Assembly (NCBI RefSeq): GCF_024701975.1
Contig: NZ_JANLNM010000001.1
Coordinates: 2,108,001-2,172,000, forward strand
From: Variovorax sp. ZS18.2.2
GTDB taxonomy: Bacteria > Pseudomonadota > Gammaproteobacteria > Burkholderiales > Burkholderiaceae_C
DNA length: 64,000 nucleotides
Reading direction: 5' to 3'
Shown: piece after piece, positions 53,578 through 61,876 of the stretch
Layout of the letters: every line of letters starts with the position of its first letter
Position numbering within the stretch: the first letter of the stretch is position 1
Notes under the pieces: generated by a model
Databases searched by the model: none
What the model saw: only the letters and a program-made list of their open reading frames with translations
What the model was told of the DNA's origin: nothing
Position numbers and translations under genes: made by a program

Positions 53578-53751
53578 ATGATGTCTTTTGCGCTTTACAT
53601 GATCGGTTTCCTGATCTTCCTGGGCGGCGTCGCCTGGGGTGCATCAGTGGCGGGTGTTCCAACGCTCTACATCGGCATCGGTGCGCTGATCCTCCTGGGC
53701 ATCGGCATCTTCAGCGCGGTGGGCCGCACGCGCGGCAAAGACCCGTCCTGA
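53578..53751 (+). CDS. small membrane protein, 57 aa
   Basis: ATG at 53578 has GGAGGACC directly upstream. The product has two hydrophobic segments, FALYMIGFLIFLGGVAWGA and VPTLYIGIGALILLGIGIFS, and a short basic tail (GRTRGKDPS). It looks like a two-helix hairpin in the inner membrane with the tail in the cytoplasm. The codon use is high-GC, so it belongs to the native chromosome rather than the island. Function unknown; small proteins like this are common next to stress-response genes. Confidence 0.75.
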   Translation: MMSFALYMIGFLIFLGGVAWGASVAGVPTLYIGIGALILLGIGIFSAVGRTRGKDPS

Positions 53752-53882
53752 CGCGTTGCGGCCGCGGGGTTCACACAGCCTTCACGGCGCGCGCACATCG
53801 CGCGCACACCACCCGCACATGGCGTAGCTAACTTCGCACGCGCACCACAAGCCGTGGCGCGCATCGCCAAGTCAGCTGCCCC

Positions 53883-55082
53883 ATGCACACCTCTTCCTGC
53901 CTCTTCTCCCCGCTCTCCACTTCATCCACGGCGCCCTGCCCGGCACCGGCCGCCACGAGCGGCGGACTCGCCAACATCAAGGTGGATCTGCTCGTTGTCG
54001 GGGCGAGCTTCGCGGGCCTCGCCTGCGCCCACGCCGCGGCGCTCGCCGGACTCAGCGTGATGGTGCTGGAGAAAAAGACCAGCGCCGGCGCCAAGCTCCA
54101 CACCACCGGGATCATCGTGAAGGACGCGGTCGACAGCGTCCCCTGGCTGGCGGAAGTGCCGCCAGAACTGGTCCGCCGCATCGAAGGCGTGCGGCTTTAT
54201 GCGCCGAACATGCGGCACGTCGACCTGCACGCGCCCGGCTACTGGTTCTGGGCCACCGATGCGCCCGCGCTGCTCGACTGGATGGTGGATTCGACCCGGG
54301 CCTGCGGCGTCGATGTGCGGCTCGGCACGCTCTTCGAGCAGGCGCTGTGGATGAACGACCGCTGGGAAGTCCCCGTGACGCACGGCCCCTGCATCACCGC
54401 CACCTACCTCGTGGGCGCCGACGGCCCGCATTCACGCGTCGCCAAGGCGCTGGGCCTCTCGCGAAACACGCGCTTTCTCTACGGCGTCGAACACGAATAC
54501 CAGGGCGCCCGCATGGCGCCCGACCTTCTCCACTGCTTCATCGACCGCAAGCTCGCCCCCGGCTACATCGGCTGGGCGCTCGATGGCGTGGGCGTGAGCC
54601 AGATCGGCCTGGCCCGCCGCCTGGGCCACCACGATGCGAACGCGCTGCGGCTCGCCCCGCTGCTCAAGAAGATCGAATCGGTGGTGTCTCCAGGCGATGC
54701 GCCGCCCGTGGCCGTGCGCGCGGGAATGATTCCCTGCGGCGGCGTGCTCCCGGTCGTGGCGCGCGAACGGGCGCTGCTGGTGGGCGATGCGGCCGGCATG
54801 GTGTCGCCGGTCACGGCCGGTGGCATCCACACCGCGCTGCAGCACGGCGAGCGCGCGGGCGAGGCGGTGGCGCGCTTCGTGCGCGGCGAAGTGGGCGACC
54901 CTGCGACGTGGTTCGTGCGCAGCTACCCGCGCTTCCTGCTCAAGCGCTCGCTGCGCTGGGCCTTCGACCACTTCCAGAGCGACTGGATGTTCAACCACCT
55001 GCTCGGCACGCCGCAGATGCGGCGCATGGCAGAACTCGTCTACTTCCACCGCAAGGGTGGGCCGCTTCCGAAGAAGGATTAG
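53883..55082 (+). CDS. FAD-dependent oxidoreductase, geranylgeranyl-reductase-like
   Basis: A 399-aa flavoprotein of the PHBH/geranylgeranyl reductase group. The FAD dinucleotide motif is VDLLVVGASFAGLACAHAAA, quoted in part, near residue 35. YLVGADGPHSRVAKALG is the second conserved motif. GDAAGMVSPVTAGGIHTAL is the FAD ribityl site. It probably reduces C=C bonds in isoprenoid-like substrates or oxidises an aromatic compound. The first 25 residues (HTSSCLFSPLSTSSTAPC) are low-complexity, so the true start may be later, around residue 29-32. It converges with rlmB seven bases away. Confidence 0.87.
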   Translation: MHTSSCLFSPLSTSSTAPCPAPAATSGGLANIKVDLLVVGASFAGLACAHAAALAGLSVMVLEKKTSAGAKLHTTGIIVKDAVDSVPWLAEVPPELVRRIEGVRLYAPNMRHVDLHAPGYWFWATDAPALLDWMVDSTRACGVDVRLGTLFEQALWMNDRWEVPVTHGPCITATYLVGADGPHSRVAKALGLSRNTRFLYGVEHEYQGARMAPDLLHCFIDRKLAPGYIGWALDGVGVSQIGLARRLGHHDANALRLAPLLKKIESVVSPGDAPPVAVRAGMIPCGGVLPVVARERALLVGDAAGMVSPVTAGGIHTALQHGERAGEAVARFVRGEVGDPATWFVRSYPRFLLKRSLRWAFDHFQSDWMFNHLLGTPQMRRMAELVYFHRKGGPLPKKD

Positions 55083-55089
55083 CGGGAGA

Positions 55090-55836
55090 TCAGGCGCTGC
55101 GCTGGCGCATCGCCTCGTAGAGGCACACGCCGCTCGCCACCGAGACGTTCAGGCTCTCGACCGCGCCGGCCATCGGGATGCTGACCAGCTCGTCGCAGGT
55201 TTTGCGGGTCAGCTGGCGCATGCCCTCGCCCTCGGCGCCCAGCACGAGCGCCAGCGGCCGCTTCAGGTCGCTCTGGTAGATCGTGCCCGGCGCGTCATCG
55301 CTGGTGCCCACGCACCAGATGCTGCGCTCCTTGAGCTCGTTGAGCGTGCGCGCGAGATTGGTCACCATGAAATACGGCACTGTTTCAGCCGCGCCGCTCG
55401 CCACCTTGGCCACGGTGGCGTTGATGCCGGCCGCATGGTCCTTGGGCGCGATCACCGCATGCGCGCCGGCGCCATCGGCCACGCGCAGGCAGGCGCCCAG
55501 ATTGTGCGGATCGGTCACGCCGTCGAGCACCAGCAAGAGGGGCACGGTGCCGGCCTCTTCGAGGCCTTCGAGCAGTTCGTCGAGCGAATGGATTTGCGCG
55601 GTGGGTTCGACCCGCGCCGCCACGCCCTGGTGGCCGTGGCTGCCGCTGAGCTTGGCGATGCGCAGGCTGTCGGCCTCGACCAGCCGCACACCGGCTTCTT
55701 GCGCACGCGCAATGAACTGTTTCATGCGCGCATCGCGCCGGCTGGCGTCGAACAGAACCTCGAGCACCGATTTCGGCGCGGTCTTGATTCGCACGCCCAC
55801 GGCATGGAAGCCGAAGATCACTTTGGGGGAAGACAT
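55090..55836 (-). CDS. rlmB: 23S rRNA (guanosine(2251)-2'-O)-methyltransferase
   Basis: A 248-aa SpoU-type methyltransferase. The N-terminal 80 residues form the RNA-binding substrate domain (VIFGFHAVGVRIK). The trefoil-knot catalytic domain has LLVLDGVTDPHNLGACLR (motif 1), LALVLGAEGEGMRQLTRKTCDELVSIPMAG (motif 2, in part) and ESLNVSVASGVCLYEAMRQR (motif 3). These place it clearly in RlmB, which methylates G2251 in the peptidyl-transferase P loop. It is a housekeeping gene, on the minus strand, convergent with the FAD oxidoreductase gene. The start at 55836 is the first ATG. Confidence 0.94.
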   Translation of the reverse strand: MSSPKVIFGFHAVGVRIKTAPKSVLEVLFDASRRDARMKQFIARAQEAGVRLVEADSLRIAKLSGSHGHQGVAARVEPTAQIHSLDELLEGLEEAGTVPLLLVLDGVTDPHNLGACLRVADGAGAHAVIAPKDHAAGINATVAKVASGAAETVPYFMVTNLARTLNELKERSIWCVGTSDDAPGTIYQSDLKRPLALVLGAEGEGMRQLTRKTCDELVSIPMAGAVESLNVSVASGVCLYEAMRQRSA

Positions 55837-55869
55837 CCCCCGATTATCCCTACCCCCGGGGATGCCCCC

Positions 55870-56850
55870 TCAGGCGATCGGAAGGCCGCTGAGCGCACGC
55901 GTGCGCTCGTCGTGCAGTTCCTGCACCGCCTGCGCGTTCGGATGCACCCGCCCGGTGTTGCCGACGCTCTCCAGGTACTGGCAGGCGGCGTGGCCTTCGG
56001 CGGCCTTTTCGTACTGCGCGATCCAGGCATCGCGCACGGGCAGCCTCTCGGGCGACACGGGCCAGACGCCCGGCCGCGGCCGCATGTGCTCGCCGATGCC
56101 GACGCGCCAGGGCTTGGCGCTCACGCGGGCGCGAAAGCAGTTCTGGTTGCGGCACATGCGCGCGTAGACCTTGTCCACGCCCAGCGCCTGGAAGCAGTCG
56201 GCCACCGTCATGTCGGCCGGGCCGAAGACGTCATGCATCGCCAGCAGGCGAAAGCCCGCAGGGGTGCGGTAGACCCGCAGGTGCCAGTCGGGATGCTGGT
56301 GCATGAAGCGCCCGATGCGCTCGGCCGCGCGCTTCTCGGGCGCGGGGTTCGTGCTGGCCTCCCCGCGCTTCTTGGCCAGCCCGATGCGGTACGCAACGAT
56401 GAAGACCACGATGGCGGCGATCAGCCCGCCCACCCAGGTCTTGGCCGTCCAGCCGCCGACGATGCCCGCGATGAGCGCCGGCACCAGTGCAAAGCCGAAT
56501 ACGCTGGTGCGCAGGGGTTCGTCGAAATCGATGTCGACGAACATCACGTCGGGCGTGTTGAGGCAGCGCGCCCCGTAGCCATTGCGGGTGATGACGCTCT
56601 CGCCCTGCCGCTCGACGATTTCCTCGCGGATCGGCACGCCGTCGGCGCCGTTGTAGGCCAACTTGCGCTCGCGGCGCTCGAGCTTTTCGCCACTCGCGAT
56701 GCGGTCGAAGGCCTCGCGGGTGCGCTGGTCGGCATGCGCCTGCGCGGCCAGTGGGCTGTCGTCGGACCAGCCGTAGCGCCGCACGGTGATCTGCTTTCCC
56801 GCCAGGCGCTCCTGGATGCGGCCCTCGGCCCAGAACTGGGGAACGATCAT
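55870..56850 (-). CDS. hypothetical membrane protein, 326 aa
   Basis: I do not recognise a family. Two membrane segments sit in the middle (FGFALVPALIAGIVGGW and VGGLIAAIVVFIVAYRIGL, about residues 118-157). The soluble N-terminal part is charged (RTREAFDRIASGEKLERRERKLA). The C-terminal part is a globular domain with HWHLRVYRTPAGFRLLAMHDVF (reads DWHLRVYRTPAGFRLLAMHD), KVYARMCRNQNCFRARVSAKPWR and a helical end. It starts four bases after the stop of the L12-repeat membrane protein gene, so the two are an operon. Function unknown. Confidence 0.75.
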   Translation of the reverse strand: MIVPQFWAEGRIQERLAGKQITVRRYGWSDDSPLAAQAHADQRTREAFDRIASGEKLERRERKLAYNGADGVPIREEIVERQGESVITRNGYGARCLNTPDVMFVDIDFDEPLRTSVFGFALVPALIAGIVGGWTAKTWVGGLIAAIVVFIVAYRIGLAKKRGEASTNPAPEKRAAERIGRFMHQHPDWHLRVYRTPAGFRLLAMHDVFGPADMTVADCFQALGVDKVYARMCRNQNCFRARVSAKPWRVGIGEHMRPRPGVWPVSPERLPVRDAWIAQYEKAAEGHAACQYLESVGNTGRVHPNAQAVQELHDERTRALSGLPIA

Positions 56851-56854
56851 CGCT

Positions 56855-57358
56855 TCAGGCGCCCTTCACGAAATACAGCCAGGCCAGCACCACGACCAGG
56901 ACGACGATGACGATGGGCAGCAACTTGGAGCCCCCTTGCGACACCCGCCCCGGCTCGGCCATCGGGTTTGTCGGAATGCCCGACGACAGGTGTCCGAAAT
57001 CGCCGGCCGCCGGGTTCTGGTGGTTCTCGACCAACTGCTTGGCCTCGGCCAGGCCGAGGCCCGTGGCTTCGCGCGTGAGACGGATGGCCTCGATCTTGTT
57101 GCCCTTTGCCAGGGCCGTGAGCGCGGCCGACGGCACCGCCGCGGGCCCGTTGCCCTGCATGCCCGCGCCCTCGGGTTCGCCGCGGCCCCAGTCGCCCTCC
57201 TGCCAATCGGCCGGCGCGCCCTCGCCATTGGCGTAGCGCTCGACGGCTTCCTTGGACGACTTGAGGTCCATGCCGGTCTTGTCGCGCACGATCTTGATCG
57301 CCTCGATCAGGCTGCCGCGCTGCAATGCCGCGATGGCTTCGGGTGGAAGCTTGTCCAT
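56855..57358 (-). CDS. membrane protein with two ribosomal L7/L12 C-terminal-like repeats
   Basis: A 167-aa protein with two copies of the L12-CTD helix motif: IEAIKIVRDKTGMDLKSSKEAVE (residues about 18-40) and IEAIRLTREATGLGLAEAKQLVE (about 88-110), both with the KxxR..TGxxLxxAKxxVE spacing. A Gly-rich acidic linker joins them. A C-terminal membrane anchor (LLPIVIVVLVVVLAWLYFV) follows. The repeats may bind GTPases or other partners as L12 does, at the membrane. No ribosomal role is likely. It is followed four bases later by the 326-aa membrane protein gene. Confidence 0.85.
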   Translation of the reverse strand: MDKLPPEAIAALQRGSLIEAIKIVRDKTGMDLKSSKEAVERYANGEGAPADWQEGDWGRGEPEGAGMQGNGPAAVPSAALTALAKGNKIEAIRLTREATGLGLAEAKQLVENHQNPAAGDFGHLSSGIPTNPMAEPGRVSQGGSKLLPIVIVVLVVVLAWLYFVKGA

Positions 57359-57405
57359 GGACCTCTCCTCGGGTTGTTGTTGTCTCTTCGCTGCGTCTTT
57401 GGCGT

Positions 57406-58128
57406 TCAGGCGGCCTGGTCGACCGTCGAGACCGGCGTTTTCTCGTTGAGCGACACGCGCCCGGCCTCGATGGTGATGCGGCGCTCGCAACGGGACGCGA
57501 TGCCGCGGTCGTGGGTGACCAGCACCAGCGTCGTGCCGAGTTCGCGGTTGAGGTCGAACATCAGCTTCATCACCTGCTCGCCGGTCGCGAAGTCCAGGCT
57601 GCCGGTGGGCTCGTCGGCCAGCAGCAGGGCCGGCTGGACCACGAAGGCCCGCGCCAGCGCCACGCGCTGCTGCTCGCCGCCCGAGAGCACCTTGGGGTAG
57701 TGGCCCAGGCGCTGGCCGAGGCCGACGCGGCCGAGCATTTCGGTGGCGGCCTTGCGCGCGTCCTTGCGGTTGGCCAGCTCCAGCGGCAGCATCACGTTTT
57801 CGAGCGCGCTCAGGTTGCCCAGCAGCTGGAAGCTCTGGAACACGAAGCCCACGCGCTGCGCGCGCAGGGCGGCGCGTTCGTCCTCGTCGATGGCGAAGAT
57901 GTCGTCGCCCGCGAGCTTGACCGTGCCGCGCGTGGGCGTATCGAGCCCCGCGATGATCGACAGCAAGGTGCTCTTGCCCGAGCCCGAGGCGCCGACGATG
58001 GCGGCGGTTTCCCGTGAGCCGAGGGTGAAATGGATGTCCTGCAGAATGTCCAGCGTGCCGGTCGAATCGGTGACGGACTTGAAGACATGCTCGACGGCGA
58101 CAATGGCATCAGACGGGGGTTGGGACAT
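57406..58128 (-). CDS. ybbA: ABC transporter ATP-binding protein (YbbA/LolD-like)
   Basis: A 240-aa ABC ATPase. Walker A GASGSGKST, Q-loop FVFQSFQLLGNLSALENVMLPLELA, signature LSGGEQQRVALARA, Walker B LLLADEPTGSLD and H-loop VTHDRG are all present. The sequence class (MacB/LolD) and the divergent tesA-type gene 15 bases away match the conserved ybbA-tesA pair. Its permease partner (YbbP) is not in the window. It probably powers lipid or lipoprotein transfer across the envelope. The end is polar and unremarkable. The start is the ATG at 58128. Confidence 0.92.
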   Translation of the reverse strand: MSQPPSDAIVAVEHVFKSVTDSTGTLDILQDIHFTLGSRETAAIVGASGSGKSTLLSIIAGLDTPTRGTVKLAGDDIFAIDEDERAALRAQRVGFVFQSFQLLGNLSALENVMLPLELANRKDARKAATEMLGRVGLGQRLGHYPKVLSGGEQQRVALARAFVVQPALLLADEPTGSLDFATGEQVMKLMFDLNRELGTTLVLVTHDRGIASRCERRITIEAGRVSLNEKTPVSTVDQAA

Positions 58129-58143
58129 GGAAAGGCTTTGGCT

Positions 58144-58818
58144 TTGGTTTTGAATCGACGTGACTTTATCTTGACCACCGCCGCACTAGGCGGTGCGGGC
58201 AGCGCGGGGACATGGACGGCCGCGGCGCACGCCCAGGCCACCAACGCGGCCGGCAACAAGCCGGTCATCCTGGTGCTGGGCGATTCGCTGAGTGCAGAGT
58301 ACGGCTTGAAGCGCGGTGAAGGCTGGGTACCCTTGCTGGAAAAAAGGCTTGCCCAGCAGAAGATCGCGGCCACCGTGGTCAACGCCAGCATCAGCGGCGA
58401 CACCAGCTCCGGCGGACGCGCCCGCTTCCCCGCCCTGCTCGCGCAGCACAAGCCCAGCCACGTGGTGCTGGAGCTCGGCGCCAACGACGCATTGCGCGGC
58501 CTCCCGCTCTCGGACACCGAAAGCAATTTGCTGCAGATCACCAAGGCCGCGCAGGCCGCGGGCGCGAAGGTGCTGATCGTCGGCATCCAGGTGCCGCCGA
58601 ACTACGGTGGCGACTACACGCGGCGCTTCGAGGCGGTGTTCTCGAAGGTGGCGGGCGCGACCAAGTCGGCGCTGGTGCCCTTCCTGCTCAAGGGCGTGGC
58701 CGATGCGCCCGATGCGCTCTCGCTGTTCCAGGCCGACCGCATCCATCCAACGGCCGTGGCGCAGCCCCAATTGCTCGACAACGTCTGGCCCGAACTGCGC
58801 AAGCTGCTGCCGAAGTAA
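58144..58818 (+). CDS. tesA: SGNH arylesterase / lysophospholipase TesA-like, Tat signal
   Basis: The 224-aa product opens with a twin-arginine-like signal, NRRDFILTTAALGGAGSAG, ending near AHAQA. The SGNH domain has block I LVLGDSLSAEYGL, block III GANDALRG and block V DRIHPTA. TesA-type enzymes hydrolyse lysophospholipids and acyl esters in the periplasm. No ATG is in frame at the right place: TTG at 58144 (AAAGG eight bases upstream) is preferred, TTG at 58150 is possible. The neighbouring divergent ybbA supports the assignment. A Tat signal in place of the usual Sec one is notable. Confidence 0.87.
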   Translation: MVLNRRDFILTTAALGGAGSAGTWTAAAHAQATNAAGNKPVILVLGDSLSAEYGLKRGEGWVPLLEKRLAQQKIAATVVNASISGDTSSGGRARFPALLAQHKPSHVVLELGANDALRGLPLSDTESNLLQITKAAQAAGAKVLIVGIQVPPNYGGDYTRRFEAVFSKVAGATKSALVPFLLKGVADAPDALSLFQADRIHPTAVAQPQLLDNVWPELRKLLPK

Positions 58819-58844
58819 GGCGGGCGGCGCGCAAGAAGCAAAAA

Positions 58845-58872
58845 GCCGCCGCAGGCACAGGCCTGCGGCGGC
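58845..58872. terminator. bidirectional intrinsic terminator hairpin
   Basis: GCCGCCGCAGGC and GCCTGCGGCGGC form a perfect 12-bp stem with an ACAG loop. AAAAA precedes it on the left, so it terminates the leftward gene at 58899, and the rightward tesA transcript on the other side (CATTTCG follows). Confidence 0.85.
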
Positions 58873-58898
58873 ATTTCGATGGGGACGCCAGGAACGGA

Positions 58899-59102
58899 TC
58901 AACCGTTCTTGGTGGGCAACTCGGGCACCGTGGGGGGATCGCGTTCGAGCGATGCCACGTCGGTCTCCGGGTCTCCGGGAGCCAGTCCGTCGCTGCTCGG
59001 GCCGAGCTTGCGGTATTGCTTCTCGCGGAGTTTGTCTTCCTTTTTCTTCTTCTTGGCCAGCTCTTTCTGGCGCTTCTCGTAGCCGTAATTTGGTGTTGCC
59101 AC
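58899..59102 (-). CDS. small basic hypothetical protein, 67 aa
   Basis: GTG at 59102 with AAGGAG five bases upstream begins a protein whose first half is Lys-rich (YEKRQKELAKKKKKEDKLRE) and whose second half is acidic and Pro-rich (DGLAPGDPETDVASLERDPP). This pattern is seen in short conserved betaproteobacterial proteins of unknown role. The earlier in-frame GTG at 59129 has no comparable ribosome binding site. It ends at the shared terminator and is probably monocistronic. Confidence 0.75.
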   Translation of the reverse strand: MATPNYGYEKRQKELAKKKKKEDKLREKQYRKLGPSSDGLAPGDPETDVASLERDPPTVPELPTKNG

Positions 59103-59262
59103 TGCTTCTCCTTGAGGCGAGACAGTCACGGTGACTGTGCGTCGCCTACTGTAAGCGATAACGGTGCAGTCTCAAGGCGTGGCGCCGGGCGCCGTTTCGA
59201 ACTCGAACACACCTTGCAAACCGGGGTAGCGCTGGTGCATGAACCAGCCCATCGCACCGGTC

Positions 59263-60456
59263 TTACATCTGCACCAGCGCCTGCTGCAGGTCGCCGCGCA
59301 GATCGTCGACATCTTCCAGGCCGACCGAGAAGCGCACCAACGTGCCCTTGTAGGGCCAGCGCGCGACGCTCGCATCGCGCATCAGGCCGATGTCGTAGGG
59401 CACCACGAGGCTGATCGGCCCGCCCCACGAATAGCCGAGGCGAAAGAGCCTCAGGCTGTCGCAGAAACGGTCGACCTGCTCGGCACTGTAGCGCTCGTCG
59501 AACACGACCGAGAACAGGCCCGCGGCCAGGTCGGTGGCGCCGCACAGCGCGCGCCAGTTGGCGTGGCCGGGCGAATCCTCCAGCGCGGGGTGCAGCACCT
59601 GCGCGATCTCCTCGCAGCCGTTGAGCCAGCCAGCCAGTTCGCGCGCCACACGGTCGTGCGCCGCATAGCGCAGGCCGATGCTCGGCAGCGAGCGCAGCAG
59701 CGTCTCCACGTCACCCACGCCGGCGCCGAAGCCGATGCGCATGTGCGCGAGCTTGAGTGCGCGGTGCAGCCGCTCGTCGTTGGTGACCACGCTGCCCATC
59801 AGCACGTCGCCGCCGCCGCTGGGGTACTTGGTGAGCGCGTGCACCGAGATGTCCACACCCTGCCCCGTGCCGTTGAAATCGAAGGGCGCGAACGCCAGGC
59901 CCGCGCCCCAGGTGTTGTCCAACGCCGTTACCACGCCGCGTGCGCGGCAGACGTCCACGAGCGCGGGCAGGTTCGGAAACTCCATCGTGACCGAGCCCGC
60001 CGCCTCGACCCACACCAGCCGCGTTCGATGCGAGATCTTGGCCTCCAGGTCGGCCGGATTCATCGCGTCGTACAGGCGGTGGGTGATGCCGAAGTTGGCG
60101 AGTTCGCCGGTGGCCAGCGCCTTGCTGGGGCCGTAGGCGTTGTCGGGAATCAGCACCTCGTCGCCGGTCTTGAGGAACGCAAACGAGACCAGCGAGATGG
60201 CCGCCAGGCCGCTGGGCACCAGCAGGCATTCGGTGCCGCCTTCGAGCGTGGCCAGGCGCTCCTCGAGCGTGAAGGTGGTCGGCGTGCCGTGCAGGCCGTA
60301 GGTGTAGCCGGCCTTGGTCTTCCAGTCGCGTGCGCGCATGGCGGCCACGTCGGCGAAGAAGACCGTCGATGCCTTGAACACGCCGGGCTGCGGCGCGGAG
60401 AAGATGGCGGGCGGGGTGTAGGGGTGGTGGATCAGGGTCGTCGATGGCTTGCTCAT
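59263..60456 (-). CDS. metC: cystathionine beta-lyase
   Basis: The 397-aa protein is a Cys/Met-metabolism PLP enzyme. YTYGLHGTPTTFTLEERLATLEGG, seen in part, holds the substrate and PLP phosphate contacts. The Schiff-base Lys is in HALTKYPSGGGDVLMG; TALDNTWGAG is the Asp motif. The C-terminal SYSWGGPISLVV region (reads LGYSWGGPISLVV) and RFSVGLEDVDDL fit cystathionine beta-lyase rather than gamma-synthase. It splits cystathionine to homocysteine, pyruvate and ammonia for methionine synthesis. The final codons meet a TAA just after ALVQM. No methionine-related regulatory element was seen. Confidence 0.92.
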   Translation of the reverse strand: MSKPSTTLIHHPYTPPAIFSAPQPGVFKASTVFFADVAAMRARDWKTKAGYTYGLHGTPTTFTLEERLATLEGGTECLLVPSGLAAISLVSFAFLKTGDEVLIPDNAYGPSKALATGELANFGITHRLYDAMNPADLEAKISHRTRLVWVEAAGSVTMEFPNLPALVDVCRARGVVTALDNTWGAGLAFAPFDFNGTGQGVDISVHALTKYPSGGGDVLMGSVVTNDERLHRALKLAHMRIGFGAGVGDVETLLRSLPSIGLRYAAHDRVARELAGWLNGCEEIAQVLHPALEDSPGHANWRALCGATDLAAGLFSVVFDERYSAEQVDRFCDSLRLFRLGYSWGGPISLVVPYDIGLMRDASVARWPYKGTLVRFSVGLEDVDDLRGDLQQALVQM

Positions 60457-60560
60457 GTGCCGATGCTAGCGCGCCCGTCACACGCGGGGAAACCGGGCGC
60501 CCTAGACTCGCGGCCTCGCGCTTGCGAACCACGCCACACAACCCCACCAGGAGCCCGTCG

Positions 60561-60902
60561 ATGCCGATCACGAACCCGCAACTGCAGAACCATCCGTTCC
60601 TCAAGGACATGTACCGCGACGCGTACTTTCCCGACTTCCTGGTGGACAAGTGCAAGCAGATCCTGGTCGATCTCTGCGAGGAGATCGAGGCGAAGAAACC
60701 ATCCGACGACGCCGGCTTGCTGAAGCTGACGCATGCCGCCACGGACCGGTTCAACGAACTGGTCGAGGAGTTCGAAGAGAACGACAGCGAACTGGAAACA
60801 GGCGCGCGCGAAGCCATTGGCGCGGACTTCGAGACCATCGTCAGGGCCTACGGGTTCGTCGATGTCGATATCGAGGACGTGATCGCCACGCGCGACTGGT
60901 AG
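60561..60902 (+). CDS. hypothetical DUF5713-like protein, 113 aa
   Basis: The 113-aa protein starts MPITNPQLQNHPFLKDMYRDAYFPDFLVDKC, a pattern I associate with the DUF5713 family, and is acidic throughout (FEENDSELETGAREAIGADFETI). It is all-helical with no signal peptide. The role is unknown. ACCAGGAG lies nine bases upstream of the ATG, and the gene stands 104 bases from the divergent metC. The AraC-family gene starts 41 bases downstream on the same strand, so they may share a transcript. Confidence 0.8.
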   Translation: MPITNPQLQNHPFLKDMYRDAYFPDFLVDKCKQILVDLCEEIEAKKPSDDAGLLKLTHAATDRFNELVEEFEENDSELETGAREAIGADFETIVRAYGFVDVDIEDVIATRDW

Positions 60903-60943
60903 GCCCGGATTTCGCAGCACGGGTTCCGTCGCACAATGCACCG

Positions 60944-61813
60944 ATGGTGCAGCTGACGCGCCCCCCTCCTCCCCATCTGCAACCCTTCGTGAAGCTGCTG
61001 TGGGCTTCGGCGCCCGAAGGCGCATCGACCGATCGGCCCGGCGCGCGCGAGCATGTGCTGCCTACCGGTGGGATGCACCTGGTGCTCCGCCTGTCGGGTC
61101 CGCCGCTGAAGCTGTTCGGTGGCCCCGACGACATGCGCGGCCAGACCTGCGGTTACGCGATCGTCGGCGGCACGCGCGCCGCCTCCTACATGCGCGACGT
61201 TTCGGTGGCCACACGCTCCGTCGGCGCACAGCTTCAGCCCGGCGCCGCACGCGCCCTGCTCGGTGCGCCCGAGGATGCACTGGCCAACCAGCACACGCCG
61301 CTCGATGCGTTGTGGGGCGCGCGGCAGACCGATGCCGCGCTCGAGCAGGTTCATGCGGCGGGTGACCTCGAAAGACAGCTGAATGTCTTCGAAGCCCTGC
61401 TCACCCAGCGTGTCATCGACTCGCTCGGCGCCGGCCTGCGTGGCCTGCATCCGGCCATCGCCGCAACGCTCGGCCCACTGGCCCGCGAAAACCCCTCGAT
61501 CGCCGGACTGGTGACTCGCAGCGGCTACAGCCACCACCGCTTCATCGCGCTCTTTCGCAGCGCCATCGGCCTCAGCCCCAAGGAGTACGCACGCGTGATG
61601 CGTTTCGACCGCGCGCTGACGCTGGCAGGCGATCCCGCGCAAAGCTGGGCCGAGATCGCGCTCACGGCCGGCTACAGCGACCAGGCACACCTGAGCCGCG
61701 AGTTCTCCGCGCTGGCGGGCATGTCGCCGCAGGCGTGGCGGCGGACCGGGGCCATGTCGCCGCGGCATGTGCCGGCGGGCACAACAACAGGTCAAATTCG
61801 TTCAAGACGCTAG
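60944..61813 (+). CDS. AraC family transcriptional regulator
   Basis: A 289-aa protein. The N-terminal domain (residues 1-150) is a DUF6597/cupin-like sensing part with HLQPFVKLLWASAPEGAS and HVLPTGGMHLVLRLSG. The C-terminal AraC DNA-binding domain has two helix-turn-helix units: SIAGLVTRSGYSHHRFIALFRSAIGLSPKEYARVMRF, in part, and SWAEIALTAGYSDQAHLSREFSALAGMSPQAWRR, in part. It probably regulates the VOC gene downstream. The ATG at 60944 is chosen; the following gene is 63 bases away. Confidence 0.9.
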   Translation: MVQLTRPPPPHLQPFVKLLWASAPEGASTDRPGAREHVLPTGGMHLVLRLSGPPLKLFGGPDDMRGQTCGYAIVGGTRAASYMRDVSVATRSVGAQLQPGAARALLGAPEDALANQHTPLDALWGARQTDAALEQVHAAGDLERQLNVFEALLTQRVIDSLGAGLRGLHPAIAATLGPLARENPSIAGLVTRSGYSHHRFIALFRSAIGLSPKEYARVMRFDRALTLAGDPAQSWAEIALTAGYSDQAHLSREFSALAGMSPQAWRRTGAMSPRHVPAGTTTGQIRSRR

Positions 61814-61876
61814 CGGCGCGGCGACCCAGAATCGGCGCCACGACACTGCTTCCCCTTCTCTCGAAAGGCAACAACC

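Noticed and set aside
59163-59262. Short minus-strand frame after metC (about 26 codons, ending FETAPGATP).
   Set aside because: Too short to judge, no ribosome binding site seen, and it could be a remnant of an altered metC 3' end.
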